DNA of 64,000 nt from Isoetes taiwanensis. Lineage: Eukaryota > Streptophyta > Lycopodiopsida > Isoetales > Isoetaceae. Both the position numbers and the translations under genes were made by a program. Shown here piece after piece: positions 21,606 to 33,625 of this stretch; positions within the stretch are counted from its first letter, which is position 1; each line of letters opens with the position of its first letter. The stretch lies in NCBI GenBank assembly GCA_021234155.1, contig JAJEKV010000062.1:7768425-7832424 (forward strand), given 5' to 3'. The notes beneath the pieces are model-generated. The model worked only from the letters and a program-made list of their open reading frames with translations, was not told the DNA's origin and did no database searches.

Positions 21606-23213
21606 CTAAGGACAGTTCAGATTATCAGCCAATGCAATGCATTCTTTGTACCTGAAGCACGTAGTGACGTGATCATTTGCCATTCCGGCGGCCTGCATGA
21701 AAGAGTAGATTACTGTTGGCCCAACTTGCCTAAACCCTCTCTTCACAAGCTCTCTGCTTATCAATTCCGACTTTGAGCTTTTAGAAGGCAGTTGTGTTGC
21801 AATCCGGCAGGCAGTCACAATTGGTTTCCGATTGAAAAATCCCCAAATGAAGTTATCGAAGGACCCAAATTCCTGCACGATCTGAAGCACCCAAATGCAA
21901 ATTAGATCAAAGCTAAATATCTGCACAGGTTAAGAAGAAATATCCTAATCAAACAAAATGAATGGAAATAAAATTCTAAGAAACGGTTAAGATTCTGACG
22001 GACCTGCAGGACAGCTTTGGCATTATCTACAACGCCCTCCATCTTTCCGTCTTGTTGAAGAATGTCCAGTTCAGCCTTCAGAGACGTAACCTTCTTGTGA
22101 TCGAAACTTGCAACCACCACTGGGTCGAAGCCCTTGAATGCAGCTCTAAAGCACAGAAGAATTGTCAGAATCGGGGACAAAATTAGGAGGGAGAAGAGGT
22201 TTGTTGTTCCGCTCCAAAGGACAAAATATTAAACTGTTGCAGGTACTCACCGATATTGCTCACGTTTTGCTACAATGGAAGACCAGCTGTGCTCTGCTTG
22301 GGCTCCTGCTAAGATCAACAGCTCAAAAAGATTCCTGTACAGTAAACAAAACACAAACTGGTCAACTTCCATCAGATATTGGAATGCAACATGAAAAGGG
22401 AAAAAAAACAAATTAAGTTCGTACTTGTCATCGTGAACAGGAACTCCCCACTCATCGTCGTGATAAGCTACATAGGCTGGGTCTGCAGCAAAATCACGGG
22501 AAATTTGGCATTCAATTCACATTGAAAAGGAAACCAGATTGGCAGCATTACATTATTGGTTAAGAAATGTCCTTACCACTTTGTGATGTGATCCATCCGC
22601 ACCTTTTCTTCAGAACTTTGGGTGAAAAGGGCGAATCTGCAGCTAAAATTGGAGAAATTTTTGCCAGGTCCATACCTCCTCTGTTTCTAGGCGACATGGA
22701 AATCTTAGGTGTTCTTGGCGTAGCAGGGGACCGTAATGGAGAATCTATTGCCGACTTAGGTCGAGGAGAACCTAATGAGAGCTTAACCTTTGGAGTTTGA
22801 GGCCCTTTTGGCGATCTAATAAGGGGAGATGAAACTTCCAGCCCCTGCATTGAAATCTTCTTTACTTTTCCAGCCGGTGTCACGGCACAGAGCTCCTTTT
22901 CATCAATCTGATTGTCAATAACTTGAACATCTGACTTAATTGAAGCATCATCCGCCGGATTAAACGCCTCAATCCTCACAGATTCAATCTTTTCGGACAA
23001 GACAAATGCCTCCAGAGATTTCTTGGCGACGGCTTTTTGTTTTTGAGGAGAGGAAATTTTAGGAGATTTCGGAAGTACCTTAGGCTGAGTCCGCTTAAGA
23101 ACTGGCCGGCCGTCCTCAGGAGCGGTTATTACTTTTCCTTGTGGCCGCGGATTAATTCTTGCCTCGGAAGCCATAGCCACGGCTTTATCTCTATGCGGTG
23201 TCGAAAGAATCAC
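21606..23213 (-). CDS. DNA-3-methyladenine glycosylase I (TAG family), five exons
   Basis: This gene removes 3-methyladenine from alkylated DNA in base-excision repair, in the nucleus or organelles. Exons: 23,213-22,577; 22,482-22,425; 22,334-22,251; 22,145-22,004; 21,881-21,606. All introns are GT-AG and the coding sum is 1,197 bases (398 residues), with frame kept throughout. The N-terminal 200 residues are basic and Ser/Pro-rich with SPR/SPK repeats, as in plant TAG proteins. The catalytic domain reads KKRCGWITSQSDPAYVAYHD, DEWGVPVHDDKNLFELLILA, FGSFDNFIWGFFNRKPI and VGPTVIYSFMQAAGMANDH. The four zinc-site residues (Cys, His, His, Cys) are present. A second start at 23,174 (MASEARINPRPQGK) is equally plausible. 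It is the only intact host gene in the window. Confidence 0.93.
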
Positions 23214-23744
23214 AAAATCTTCACTGAATGCCGATCTTTTCTATTCCAGAGGCGAGCATCCACAGCCAGCCTTGCTTCCAATTATGAAAAATGCTGCAGA
23301 AACTGCAAGAAACGAAATTTTTCTTGGGGAAAAACAGGGCGGAAGCAAGATTGATGCAAGATTTCACGGATTATGGATATAGAATGCGGGCTATTGAAGG
23401 AAAGAGACGCCGGAGTTGGCTATGGCGGTGAAGGGCAAAGCGGGAAGAAATGGGGTTTCTTTGTCTGCGAGCTAAACACGTTTGTTTGTTCACGTTATAA
23501 GGACCAAGGGAAGAAAAATAAATTTTATTTTATCTAATTTACTAATTACTTTCGTTATTTGTTTATTTATAAATTACTTTGCCGTTGTCAATCTATTCGT
23601 TGGCTAGCATTTTCCTTTTCAATGCCACGTGTATAGGCCAAAATGTGGGGTCTGTCCAGCGAATGCCAGGCTGCCACTTGGCATGTATTCTTTATCCTTC
23701 TAGACCACTAATTGCTAAAAAAAAAACAACTAAATTGCTCAACT
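23214..23744. promoter_or_regulatory. Upstream region of the TAG gene
   Basis: This stretch lies 5' of the minus-strand glycosylase gene and presumably holds its promoter and 5' UTR. I see no certain TATA box or other motif. No coding frame is recognised. Confidence 0.3.
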
Positions 23745-25990
23745 TGTTGTTCCATTTGTAACAAAGAAGATCAATGTGGCTCGGGCGTAACATCATATGT
23801 TCAGCTTTATCGCGCCGTGTTTACAACTATCCAATGTCCTTTGCCTGGAAATGTTCTGACCCTTATGGCCCTTGTTGATGCATCAACAAACATGCCCTGG
23901 CCCATTGCTACATGCTCATCTAGCTCAGAAACATTGGCATCGCCTGTCGTTCCTGATGTTCACAGGCGCTCCCTCTGCACCCCACTCCTAAGGGTCTAAC
24001 ACGCTATATAGCAAACATGGAGGTATAAAATTTTTACTTCAATAAATTCTTGCTTGGCAAGTGTTGTTTTGTGTCGATTGAGTTTGCAATTTCTTTGCTT
24101 CCTTACTTTTGCAATCTTAATCAAAATCCAGAGGATCAAACTGAATAGATGGGACTTGGAATAAATAACTCTTGATGCATCCACGTTGCTAATATATGGA
24201 CCCCAAACTATGTGAAAAATATAGTATCTGTTTTTTCTTTTCATTCCTGCTTTAGTGTTGTCATGGTAGAAAATCATGCAAAATTGAAACATACTACAAT
24301 ATGAGGCGTGACTACATCAAACTACACTATAGACACAAACATGTGGAGGATTGTACCTTTAAACCAATCCTAAACATCATCAATGCTTTTGTGAATGTAT
24401 GCCATATGCCTTGCTCCGTTCCTTCAATTCCATTCCAAAATCAACACTTTGGATCATTCTAACTTTACGGGTTGAAGAGCGTTGAGTATATAATGTAAAC
24501 AATGGAATAAAATAGAACTGAATTACTTGTATTGCCCACGGAAAGGTTAATGAGATTCAATACAATGAAAAGCACATTAAGCCCATTACTGTACAAGATA
24601 AAAATAAATAAAAAACTGCTCCAAAGGGTTTAGAAAAATCCTTAGTAGTCTTGAGCTCACTGATGAACTGTACATATGTACAAGTCAATTTGTCGATAAA
24701 GGACATAATTGGGTTTACATATCAAGAACCTCCAGGATGTAGCATGCTAGTGCCATCGTCTACAAAAATACCTATAGCAGTTGATTAGTAATCAAACAGA
24801 CATAATGTCTTGTTGTTCCATTTGTAACAAGGAAGATTAATGTGGCGTAACATTGTATGTTCAGCTTTATCATGCTTGTTTACAGCTATCCCATCTCCTC
24901 CGTCTGGAAATGTTCTGACCCTTTTGGCCCTTGTTGATGCATCAACAAGCACGCTCTGGCCCATTGCTACATGCTCATCTAGATCAAAAACATTGATATC
25001 GCCTATCATTCCAGATGTTCACATGTTCTGCATCCCCTTCCTGAGGGTCTAACACACTATATAGCAAACATGAAGGTATAAAATTTTCACTTTTTTAATA
25101 AATTCTTGCTTGGTAAGTCTTGTTTTGCTTCCGTTTTAGTTTGCAATTTTTTGCTTCCTTACTTATCCAATCTTGTGATGATGATATACAGACCAAATCC
25201 AGAGGATAAAATGGAATAGATGGAACCTAGAATAAATAACTCTTGATGCATCCTAACATGGACCCCAAGCTATGTGCAAAATGTATTATCCTCCTCACTG
25301 CTCCCTTCACCTCCTAGTTCAGTTTAGAGAAAGGGACCACCTTTTTCGTTCAAAAGGATCTCACCCTAGAACAGCCCTACAGACAGAAGGAGGAGCTATG
25401 TCAGGTACGTGAAGCTCATCTGCAATGGAAATGGACATTGTATAGAGGAGAAGTGGCTATCAATAGGGATCAGTGGCCTTCTGATCCATGGACAGTTGGT
25501 GTATAGCCCCATTCTTCATATTTGTTTGTAATTTTTTTCTTTTGCATATGTAATGGGGCGTAGTCCCCAAGTTTCAGTTTGGGCACTCGCCCTTTGCATG
25601 CACTTCTTTCCATAAGCACGTTGAGCTTCCCATGGATGTCAAAAATATCTAATCTTATTTTATTTTATTTCATTTTATTTTACTTTAGCTTTTGTGTTGT
25701 CATCAAAGAAAATCATACAAAATTGAAACAACTACAATATGAGACGTGACTAATTCCAACTACATTATAGGCACAAACATGTAGAGGATTTTACCTCTAA
25801 ACCAATCCTGAACAGCATCAATACTTTTGTCAATGAGTGCCATGTTCTCTGCTCCTTTCCTTCAATTTCATTCCAAAATTAATAATGATATCATTCAATA
25901 ATCAACACGTTTGGATCATTCGAACTTTGCTGGTTGAAGACTGTTGAGTACACGAGGGAACTAATGAAGTAGATTAGAATAGAATTGCTT
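23745..25990. repeat. Segmental duplication, two copies with conserved minus-strand frame
   Basis: Copy A (23,745-24,540) and copy B (24,806-25,990) share long blocks: CTTGTTGTTCCATTTGTAAC, GACGTGACTA and GGATCATTC.AACTTT. On the minus strand both read similar protein, LDEHVAMGQ..VDASTRA and RVRTFP, and both have a short exon-like piece of the form MA.I.KSID.V.DWF before a GT donor. Both copies contain stops or shifts. I do not recognise the source gene. Copy B is longer because a LINE fragment is inserted in it. Confidence 0.65.
25288..25680 (+). mobile_element. 5'-truncated LINE: ORF1 C-terminus joined to 3' UTR
   Basis: The insertion is defined by comparison with copy A of the surrounding duplication. 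The frame at 25,330-25,506 (58 codons) reads TTFFVQKDLTLEQPYRQKEE, LCQVREAHLQWKW and INRDQWP, then a stop. This is the C-terminal part of LINE ORF1, similar to the copy at 59.5 kb. The 3' UTR follows directly and ends CCCATGGATGTCAAAAATAT and a (TTTTA)n tail. There is no ORF2 sequence between ORF1 and the 3' UTR. Confidence 0.75.
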
Positions 25991-26169
25991 TTATTGTGAT
26001 ATTCAAGCCTAATATATGGTATAAATAAGTATATTATACCGCCATATCACTAGTACATGTCGACTATGATGACATGTACACGACAACCGTAAAGGGTCAT
26101 ACCATGGGGCACAACCATTAGAACCCATTATACTGCACATGTTATGCAACATGTGAATATATTCTATAT

Positions 26170-27558
26170 TGCCACATGGCAATACCCAATATGAGCCATA
26201 TGGCCCATTAGACCCTAACCCTAAAACGTGGGAATAAAGAGGCAGGAACCCTAAAAGTGCCCCCTTTTCGGATTCCAGCCTCAGAAGTGTGTATTGCTCA
26301 AATGCGCAACTCATTCCGGCCTTATAGCAGTAGTGGAGCTCGCGTTCCGAAGCGGATCCTCAAGGTTTCACCATCTCACACATTCTGGCAGCATAGACGC
26401 ATTCCAAGGGCTTGGAGCGAGCCAAGGATCCAGTATGTGGTTGATCTGTTCTGCAATGCTAGCTTCTGGACTGGCATTAGGCCAGATTTGCATCTATTCT
26501 TAGTTGTAGTTGACCTCTAGAGCCTAAGAACCTTAATCAGTAACGAATGAACCTAAACATATATGATTAGTGTAGATAGATTAAATCTTTACTATGTTAT
26601 TTCAATTCATTGGATGATATTGTATTGCTCTATACACACCTCTTGTGTATTCAGAAAGGCGGGTTAAGACCCAGAGCCTTTATAGATGACGTTCCTAGAT
26701 AGTGTCATTAGTACCCAATAAATGCGGTCTGTGCATTTGAGCCTGCATGGCTGTGGATAGCAGGGTTGGATCGGCTGATAAGGAAGGTTTGTCCAGCTAC
26801 AGTTGATCCCTCTGGTGCATAGCGACAACCGGGGAACATTGTGGGCTAGGCCTAATAGCTTGCCACTGAGTGAGGGCAAGGTATGGGCTCGACACCTCCT
26901 AGATGATGTGTCGCCTCAGTGGGGTTCAAGTCGTAGATGAGCAATGGCTCTTTATGTAGTTGGCATGTACCTTCTGGAGGGGAATGATCCCCTCCTGCCT
27001 CATCGAGACTGGGGAGATGCAATCCAAGAGTAGTCCCTCTGACTATGCACCTGGCAGGCTATGGTCACATCCCCAATACTTATCAGCCTATCTGCAAAGT
27101 ATGCACAGAAGGGGCAGATGGAGTAGACTACCCAACGGCCATGTTCTTATGCTAGCCAAATCAATTTGCCACGAACTCTGCCTGCATTGACTTTTGGAGA
27201 CCCTTAGCCGTCAGTCTACCCCCATGAGTCTGAGTCTGAGTCTGGGTAGGACTTTCTCTTGTTGATGTTGTTGTTATATCTGCTAGGATATGATGTTGTT
27301 ATGATGATCCCACCCGTCAAGATGGGTATATACTTGATGTGATGTGGTGGCTTGTGCTTATGTTTATGCGCTTCCGCAGCTAGGTTGATCCCGAGGGAGA
27401 CGGAACGAATGACACGTCTATTATTCCCCTTCAAGTTCTTACTCACCATCAAGAGCCTGATGATAGGTAGATGGCCTCATATTAGCGGGCCTACACTAAT
27501 AGGAGGGATGAACTCCAGCTCTATATGTGCGGGCATCATATATGAGCAGGGAATGCCA
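26170..27558 (+). mobile_element. Long terminal repeat (5' LTR) of an LTR retrotransposon
   Basis: This block shares long stretches with the antisense copy at 63.2-63.9 kb, for example CCTAATAGCTTGCCACTGAG, GGCAGGAACCCTAAAAGTG and GGGAACATTGTGGGCTAGGC. It ends just before a tRNA-iMet primer site at 27,562, so it is read as a 5' LTR. The left border is uncertain; a TATA-like TATAAATAAG lies at 26,021. No protein is encoded. The right half, 26.96-27.56 kb, is absent from the 63-kb copy. Confidence 0.6.
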
Positions 27559-27561
27559 TAA

Positions 27562-27577
27562 TAGTATCAGAGCAATG
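27562..27577 (+). other. Primer binding site, tRNA-iMet
   Basis: TAGTATCAGAGCAATG differs by one base from TGGTATCAGAGCAATG, the usual plant LTR-element primer site complementary to the 3' end of initiator tRNA-Met. It lies a few bases after an LTR end reading GCCA. Confidence 0.7.
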
Positions 27578-28239
27578 ATCTTGATTGACCAAGATCGAGC
27601 ACTAGCCATTTCCTAGTCTACACAGCCTAGATATTTAGTCTTGGAGCTGAAATTTCAAGCACGAGCCTCGTAATGGGAAAAATTGTTTTTCCCCATCATA
27701 GTATAAGCAGTAGTTAGAAATATTTAGTAATTATGAGCTTGAAAGAACCTATTTTTTTTTTTTGCCATCAGGGATGCAACTATTCGTGCAATGCGCCTAA
27801 CACACTTTTGGAAATTCTAAAATGCCTTTTGGCGCACACCGTGAGTAGTGGACCATAGTTGACTAGGAATGATAGGTCTAAACTGTAATATGACAGGTTA
27901 AGCTTAAAATCTGAAACTGAGCTAGGAGGACCTATCAGAAGACTAAGAAAATAATAGGAAATGATAAATTAAGGACCACTACTCACGACATGCGCCCAAC
28001 GCCCGACTAATAAGAATCTCAGTCGGTAGTTGACTATTGATTGTTGACTTTTTTAAGTCAAGTCGGTAGTTGACTATTGATTGTTGACTTTTTTACGTCA
28101 AAATCTTTTTTGTGTAATTGAGGAATTTGAACCCCTAACCTCCATGAGTAATTGACTGTTGAGTGTTGATTTTTTAAATCAAATTCTTTTTTGTGTAATT
28201 GAGGAATTTGAACCCCTAACCTCTTGGAAGTAGGTCTAT
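27578..28239 (+). mobile_element. Leader of the LTR retrotransposon, left of the CACTA insertion
   Basis: This stretch between the primer site and the CACTA end has no coding frame. It contains an inverted pair of the motif CGCAC.CCGTGAGTAGT (27,831 and 27,974), also found right of the CACTA at 51.06-51.33 kb. That supports the two flanks being one interrupted element. It also has a 42-bp perfect tandem duplication (28,022-28,105) and a second, longer tandem duplication ending in TTTGAACCCCTAACCTC. Confidence 0.55.
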
Positions 28240-28269
28240 CACTACAAGAGGATGGGGGATATAGGTGTA

Positions 28270-29150
28270 GTGACAGTTTTGTGTCGACTGCTACTACCTT
28301 GACACAAAGTGCTTGTGTTGTGTCAAATTTGTGTCTAGTGCATAGTGTCAAATATGTCGTCCAAGGCAATGACATCCTTTTATCAACTTTTTATCGCAAT
28401 TTAAGTGGGTTATTACACCCACTTTCAAACAATATTATAACTAAGATGTACCAACCTATCCGAAATTTTGTCTAATATTTCAACTGAATTGTGAGGAGCA
28501 CGCGTCCAATTTAAGTGGGTTGTTGCAACAATTTTTAAACAATAGTATAACCAGATCGCAACAACATTTTCTTAAGACTTATAACAGAATGCCATCAAAT
28601 TTTGTATCTAGTATTTCAACAAAATTGTGTTGTTGTATCATAAAATATATAGTACTACACTAAGGGATATTACTTGGTATCAAGAATGATTTGATACCTA
28701 AGAACTAGTTGAACGAAGGGCTATACTAAATGGTGAAGAGTAGTTAGGAGAAAAGACAGAGGAGCAAATGTATCACAAAGATAAGACTCATCAAATACGA
28801 GATATTTGTAATGTACATAATAGATAATCGAACTCCAAGAACTAGGGCTAATTGAATAAATGAGTTCATGGAATTCAAAATGATGAAAAAAATGCCACTA
28901 CAATCTAGACCGCTCTTGTAGGTTGTATCTCGACTAATGCTTGTCCCTATTCTCAACAGATGGAATGAGAAAGTGATGCTTCCCTTGAAGGATGATCTCG
29001 AAGGATGAGCGTAGCAAGAAGAGGGGCCTCTAGCTTCTCAAAATCTACAAGGCATTTAGAGACAGTTCCAGAGATGACAAACTTGGAAAGAAAACACTCA
29101 ATATCAAATAATCTAAACTATAATAATAATATCAATAAGATTACAATGTT
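28270..29150. other. CACTA left subterminal region
   Basis: No gene is supported. TGTGTCAAATTTGTGTCTAG and similar words recur near the end. Such subterminal repeats normally serve as binding sites for the CACTA TNPA-type protein; that role is inferred here. Farther in, AAGTGGGTTATTACACCCAC and a near copy occur at 28.40 and 28.52 kb. Confidence 0.45.
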
Positions 29151-31868
29151 GATTATTCATATGTGAACACGTCAAGTTGTTCATTTAGATCATGCTCAAT
29201 GTCATCTATCTCATCATCATCTAGATATAAACGAAGAGCCAAACCTCTAATTGCCTCAAAATGATCATGTGCATGTCCGACAATTTCTTCATCCTCAGTA
29301 TAATCCTCATCATGATCACGAACATGGATTGGCGAATTAAATGGAGATCAGGGCACATAATTCACTTCTTTATCAGCTTCCTCCCTCTGTGAAATTGACA
29401 ATGGCAATTCTGAAGGACCATGCTCATCTGTATCATCCTCAGGCAAATCACCTTCGAGATAATCTTCTCCCAAATATGCATCCTCCTCTTCAATACCACC
29501 ACCTCCTCCTCCTCCTCCTCCTCCTCCTCCATGCAATAATGTGTCATCAACACTACTGGCGATGTCTAGAACACCACCACCATCAGCATCGTCATCAGCA
29601 TCAGCTACAGATAAAGCAATTATACGTCGAGCTCTTGGTTGACAACGTATGACAATCCACCAATTTGTGTCATTAGGATTCTCATGGATAAATATCTGCT
29701 CAACCTGACTTGGAAACACGAAAGGTTCTTTCATTTCAGCCAATACCTTTGAAGAATCCACTTCTGGAAATCCGGATGGATGAGTCCTAACTGTTTTGCC
29801 ACGACCTCTATATACAACTTTGAACCATCGTGCCTTCAAGACATTTACATGAAAGCTACGATAATCCAACTCAATAATGTCTGTCAGGATTCCCACATAA
29901 TCCAGGTTACTCTCCAGAAGGTTATGATCCCTGTTACTAGATTGACTTTTTTGTTCAAATTCTGCACTGATCCCTGAATCAAATGTAACCCTACACTTAT
30001 CAACACTGTTGATGCGAAAATGCTGCCCATATGCCCACATTGAGGAATAATATCATGCCTAGACCAAACTAACAATAATTATGAGTAACATAGCATAAAG
30101 AGAATGGAACTTATGATCAAAGATTTATAATTTTATACCTTCCTGCTAACAACCAAGGGCAAGCTCGTAATCATCATCTGGAATAACTTGGCCATGGTCT
30201 CTAGCTTCGTCCATACGCGCCAACAACCATGCATTATCCATAACATCTGGAATAGAGTGGCCTATTGATGCCCCTGTTGATCTCCGTGCATCCTCCTTAG
30301 CAGTTTCATACAAATCCCTCCACGGTGCTAAACTTGCAGTATTATTAAGAACAAATGTGCTTACTACAAGAAGCATGTCATCGCTCAAACTTCGTTCTAC
30401 TCCGTTACCCTGTAATACTTCTGAAGTAATCTCTTTGGGCTCTTCAATCTCCCACAGTTTAGGACCTTCAGGATGGCATGCGATAGTGGCATCATTTAGA
30501 TAAAATAGTGTCTCTTGTACAAGATGGCCTTCAGCCATGCAACCCTCTGGTTTTGCCATTTGACGCACAAAATCTTTGAGCACCTTCATGTAGCACTCTA
30601 GAAAAAACATCCATCTGCTAGGAGCAGGTCCTGCCAACCTTATCTCATTTGGAATATGTATCAACAGATGTACCTATGTATATAAGCATATTGTTAATCT
30701 TACCTGTAGTTGCTAAACAACAAAATTATATGATCGCATAGAATTTGGTTAGTAGTACCTGTAGGTCAAAAAAACTCGTGGGAAATTCTTTTTCGATGTC
30801 ACAAAGCAGTATAATCACTTCCTCCTCCACTTTTGGGATATCGGCTACTTCAATTTCTTTGGAGGAGACCCACCTTGCAAATTTGCTCAATCGGAATAAA
30901 ATGCTCCTTATTTATGGGGTCAAGAAATCTCCTATCACACATGGAAGTATATGCTGCAAAGTCCATATAATATCATTGCATACTTTGCAATATAATTTAT
31001 TACAAGAAATGAAAGTACAAGAATCAAAGCATACCTGGAGAAACTTGTGCCAATCATGTGTCTTTAATCCAGTGAGGCTACCTTTTTTTGTAAATGCCTT
31101 TCTTAAAGAAGCCCCATATCCAGTTGGTGTGCGCACCTTTGCTATCCTCTTATTCACTTCAATCTGTTGTTTCTTTCCCAAAACCCATGCGCCTTGTTTC
31201 CATGTCAAGGTCTTCTTGCCTTTCCTCTCAATGGGCCAATATTTCTTTTTTATTTTTTGCTCTTTCAGATCCAATCTAGCAGCCAAGGTTTCCCATTCTC
31301 CCTTAAATGCTGCCAAAGAGAATGTGCAACATTTTTGAAAATGTGCATAGGATCAAGTAGATGGACCAACTCCAAGTCAGTCCAATACTCCAACCTGTAA
31401 AAAATAGACAACCGCTTCATTCCAGGAAGAGGTTTTGCATTGGCATCCTCATAACCAATCAAGTAATCCACATCGGGGTTCTTCTCCTGCCACGCATCCA
31501 ACCCATCCTTGGGTGTCCATCGCTTTGGCCTCGGCATCTTATCAGAGCCACGTGCAGAATGGCCATCTGGCAAGTATTTTTTATGCCCCAAATATATTTG
31601 TTTTTTTAGATGTTTTGATCTGTAAGAGGTTAAGCTAGTCCCACAAGATGGACAACCACATGCACCACTTGTTTGTAGGCCTACAATGAGAATAAAAGAA
31701 GAAGCATTAAAATAACAAGTGAAATTTGATATGATTTTGCACTATACCTGTTATATCATACCTGAAGCTTCAGAAAAACCTGGATAGTCGTGAAGAGTAA
31801 AGCACAACATCCCATGGAATGTAAAGTCATGTGGAGTTCTAGAAATGTCATACATACGCACTCCCTTC

Positions 31869-31949
31869 TTGCTGCGTTTTTGTATTGGGTCCCATAGAGC
31901 GATTGGTCTCCGTGGACGATAAAAGTACCTTCCTTCTTTCCTTCCTTCC
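31869..31949 (+). mobile_element. 81-bp LINE 3' tag inserted in frame in a TNP2 exon
   Basis: On the plus strand GGGTCCCATAGAGCGATTGG, then TCCGTGGACGATAAAAG and a (CCTT/TTCC)n tail match the LINE 3' terminal block seen at five other places. TNP2 relatives read LWKEGVRMYD here. This copy has about 27 extra codons, read antisense to the LINE, between WKEG and VRMYD, with no stop. CCCTTC/CCTTCC on both sides may be target duplication or tail. Confidence 0.75.
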
Positions 31950-32089
31950 TTCCATAAAACCTCAAGTTCATCTACTAGAGGTTCCAAGTAGATGTCCATA
32001 TTCGAAACTTTATATTTTCCTGCAACATTCTATTTTATGCTTAATATATCTTAATTTTTTTTTTTGGGATGGGGTTGGGAACCGTGCAA

Positions 32090-32123
32090 GGAACGCCGCA
32101 TGTTACGCCGCATGCGGCGTTCC
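32090..32123. repeat. Perfect 13-bp stem hairpin near Helitron 5' side
   Basis: GGAACGCCGCATG pairs with CATGCGGCGTTCC across an 8-base loop that repeats part of the stem (TTACGCCG). It lies 40 bases inside the proposed 5' end. Helitron hairpins are normally at the 3' side, so the role is unclear. Confidence 0.6.
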
Positions 32124-33149
32124 CTTTCATTTTTGCGACTTCCTTTTCCTTTTGCGGCCCCGCTGTGAGACGCGAGCTGGCAGCATTGATGGCCAGTTTT
32201 TGAGCTGGTGGGGTGTTTGAATGCTGCCTACGCATTATTTCCTTCCGTTCTGCTATGCTCACGATTTTTGGCGCTCCAAGCTCTCTCATGGTTTTTGACG
32301 CTCAAGCTTGAGCTGGGTCGGAACTCAAAACTAACAAGCCTCAAAGTTTGTAAGCCTCAGTTCGTTTTTGCCTTTGGCTTTGATTTTGGGCATTTTTTAA
32401 AGAAATTTGGAAGGTTCTTATGGCGTTTTCAGACGATGTTATAACGCTCGGACAGTTATCAATCTGCAGATGCTTGATTGAGAGTCGATTAGATCTTCAT
32501 AAGCAGACTTTTCTTTGCTCAACATTCCTCTGCTCAGCCTTTCCACGGTTCCTTTCAGAGCTTGAAAACGGCAGAAGTAAATCAAATCCCGGAGTCCTCA
32601 GGCAGCAGCATCCGACATTAGCACCAATTAGAAGATGTTTGCTGATACTGGTCACAGCGTTGTGCAAGATTCGTTGCTGCAGAACAAATATTAGGTAGAT
32701 TACAGTTTGCTATTTTTCTAACACAGCTCTTTGTTTCTAGGTTTCTTTTTCCCTTGCATAGAAGTTTACTCTATGTCTGAAACGCTTGGCCCTTGCAATA
32801 TGCCATAATCAGCATTTGCTTTCAGCAGGATGTTTTTGAATCTAGACAGTCTTGCAAATTTCGTGATGGACAGTATCATTAGATTGGTACTGCACTTCTT
32901 TGATGCTTCTTTGATGCAGGAAATCTTTATGCCGTCCAAGTTCAGAGATCAGGTAAAAATGTCAGTACATGTTTTTATTACTTTCTTTATACATTTCGGC
33001 ATTTCTATGCTCAATCTTTTGTTTTAGCATCCCTTATAATCAAGGACTGCTTTGATAGTTCTGATAATTACATGGACTGCTTTCTTTTAATTCGAATCCC
33101 AACTCTCATTTCACATCATTATAACTTCCTATTTTACTCTACATATATA

Positions 33150-33625
33150 AGGGAGGGTGCCCGTCAACGGGGCACTGCCCTTTCCGGGGCGGTTGAATCT
33201 GACGGCTAAGAGGAAAGGGCGGTTGAATCTGACGGCTAAGATTTGTCCGTTCAAAATTCCCGCCTTTTTACATTTTCTTTAAAGCCCCACAACTTTTTGT
33301 GTGGGAGGCGAAATCATGGCGGACCACTTGCATTAGAATCGCATTAACGAGACCTATAAAATGAGTACTTGTTTGTCCCATTTTGAGCATGTGGTCAACA
33401 TGCACCATTGAAGGGCACCTCATTCACCCCATGGGGCAGTTAAGGGGCTCCATTTAAAGCCTTTTTATTCCCGTTTCAGGGCACCGCACCAGGCGGTTTT
33501 AGGTTCATCAGAAAGCCCTCTTTCAAGGGCATCGAATGCACCATCTTGGGCCCGTTTCTGAGCTGTGGAGGACCTCCATCGTCCCATTTGTCTTCATATC
33601 TGCCCCGTAGACGGGCACCCTCCCT
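33150..33625. mobile_element. TA-flanked MITE inside the Helitron
   Basis: Inverted termini AGGGAGGGTGCCCGTC and, beyond one mismatch, ACGGGGCA give a terminal repeat of about 25 bp. TA lies directly outside both ends (33,148-33,149 and 33,626-33,627). That target duplication suits Tc1/mariner-type or related MITEs, but the ends are not the Stowaway consensus. A 33-bp tandem duplication occurs near 33,178-33,240 (GGCGGTTGAATCTGACGG). No coding frame. Confidence 0.75.

Noticed and set aside
26257-26520. Frames within the 26-kb LTR as coding
   Set aside because: The same region repeated at 63 kb does not keep these frames, as expected for a non-coding LTR.
28022-28105. Direct repeats considered as a CRISPR array
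   Set aside because: Only two adjacent 42-bp units without spacers, in a plant nuclear context; a simple tandem duplication.
29341-29652. Plus-strand His/Leu-rich frame
   Set aside because: It is the antisense of the Gly-rich run and CCT repeat of TNP2.
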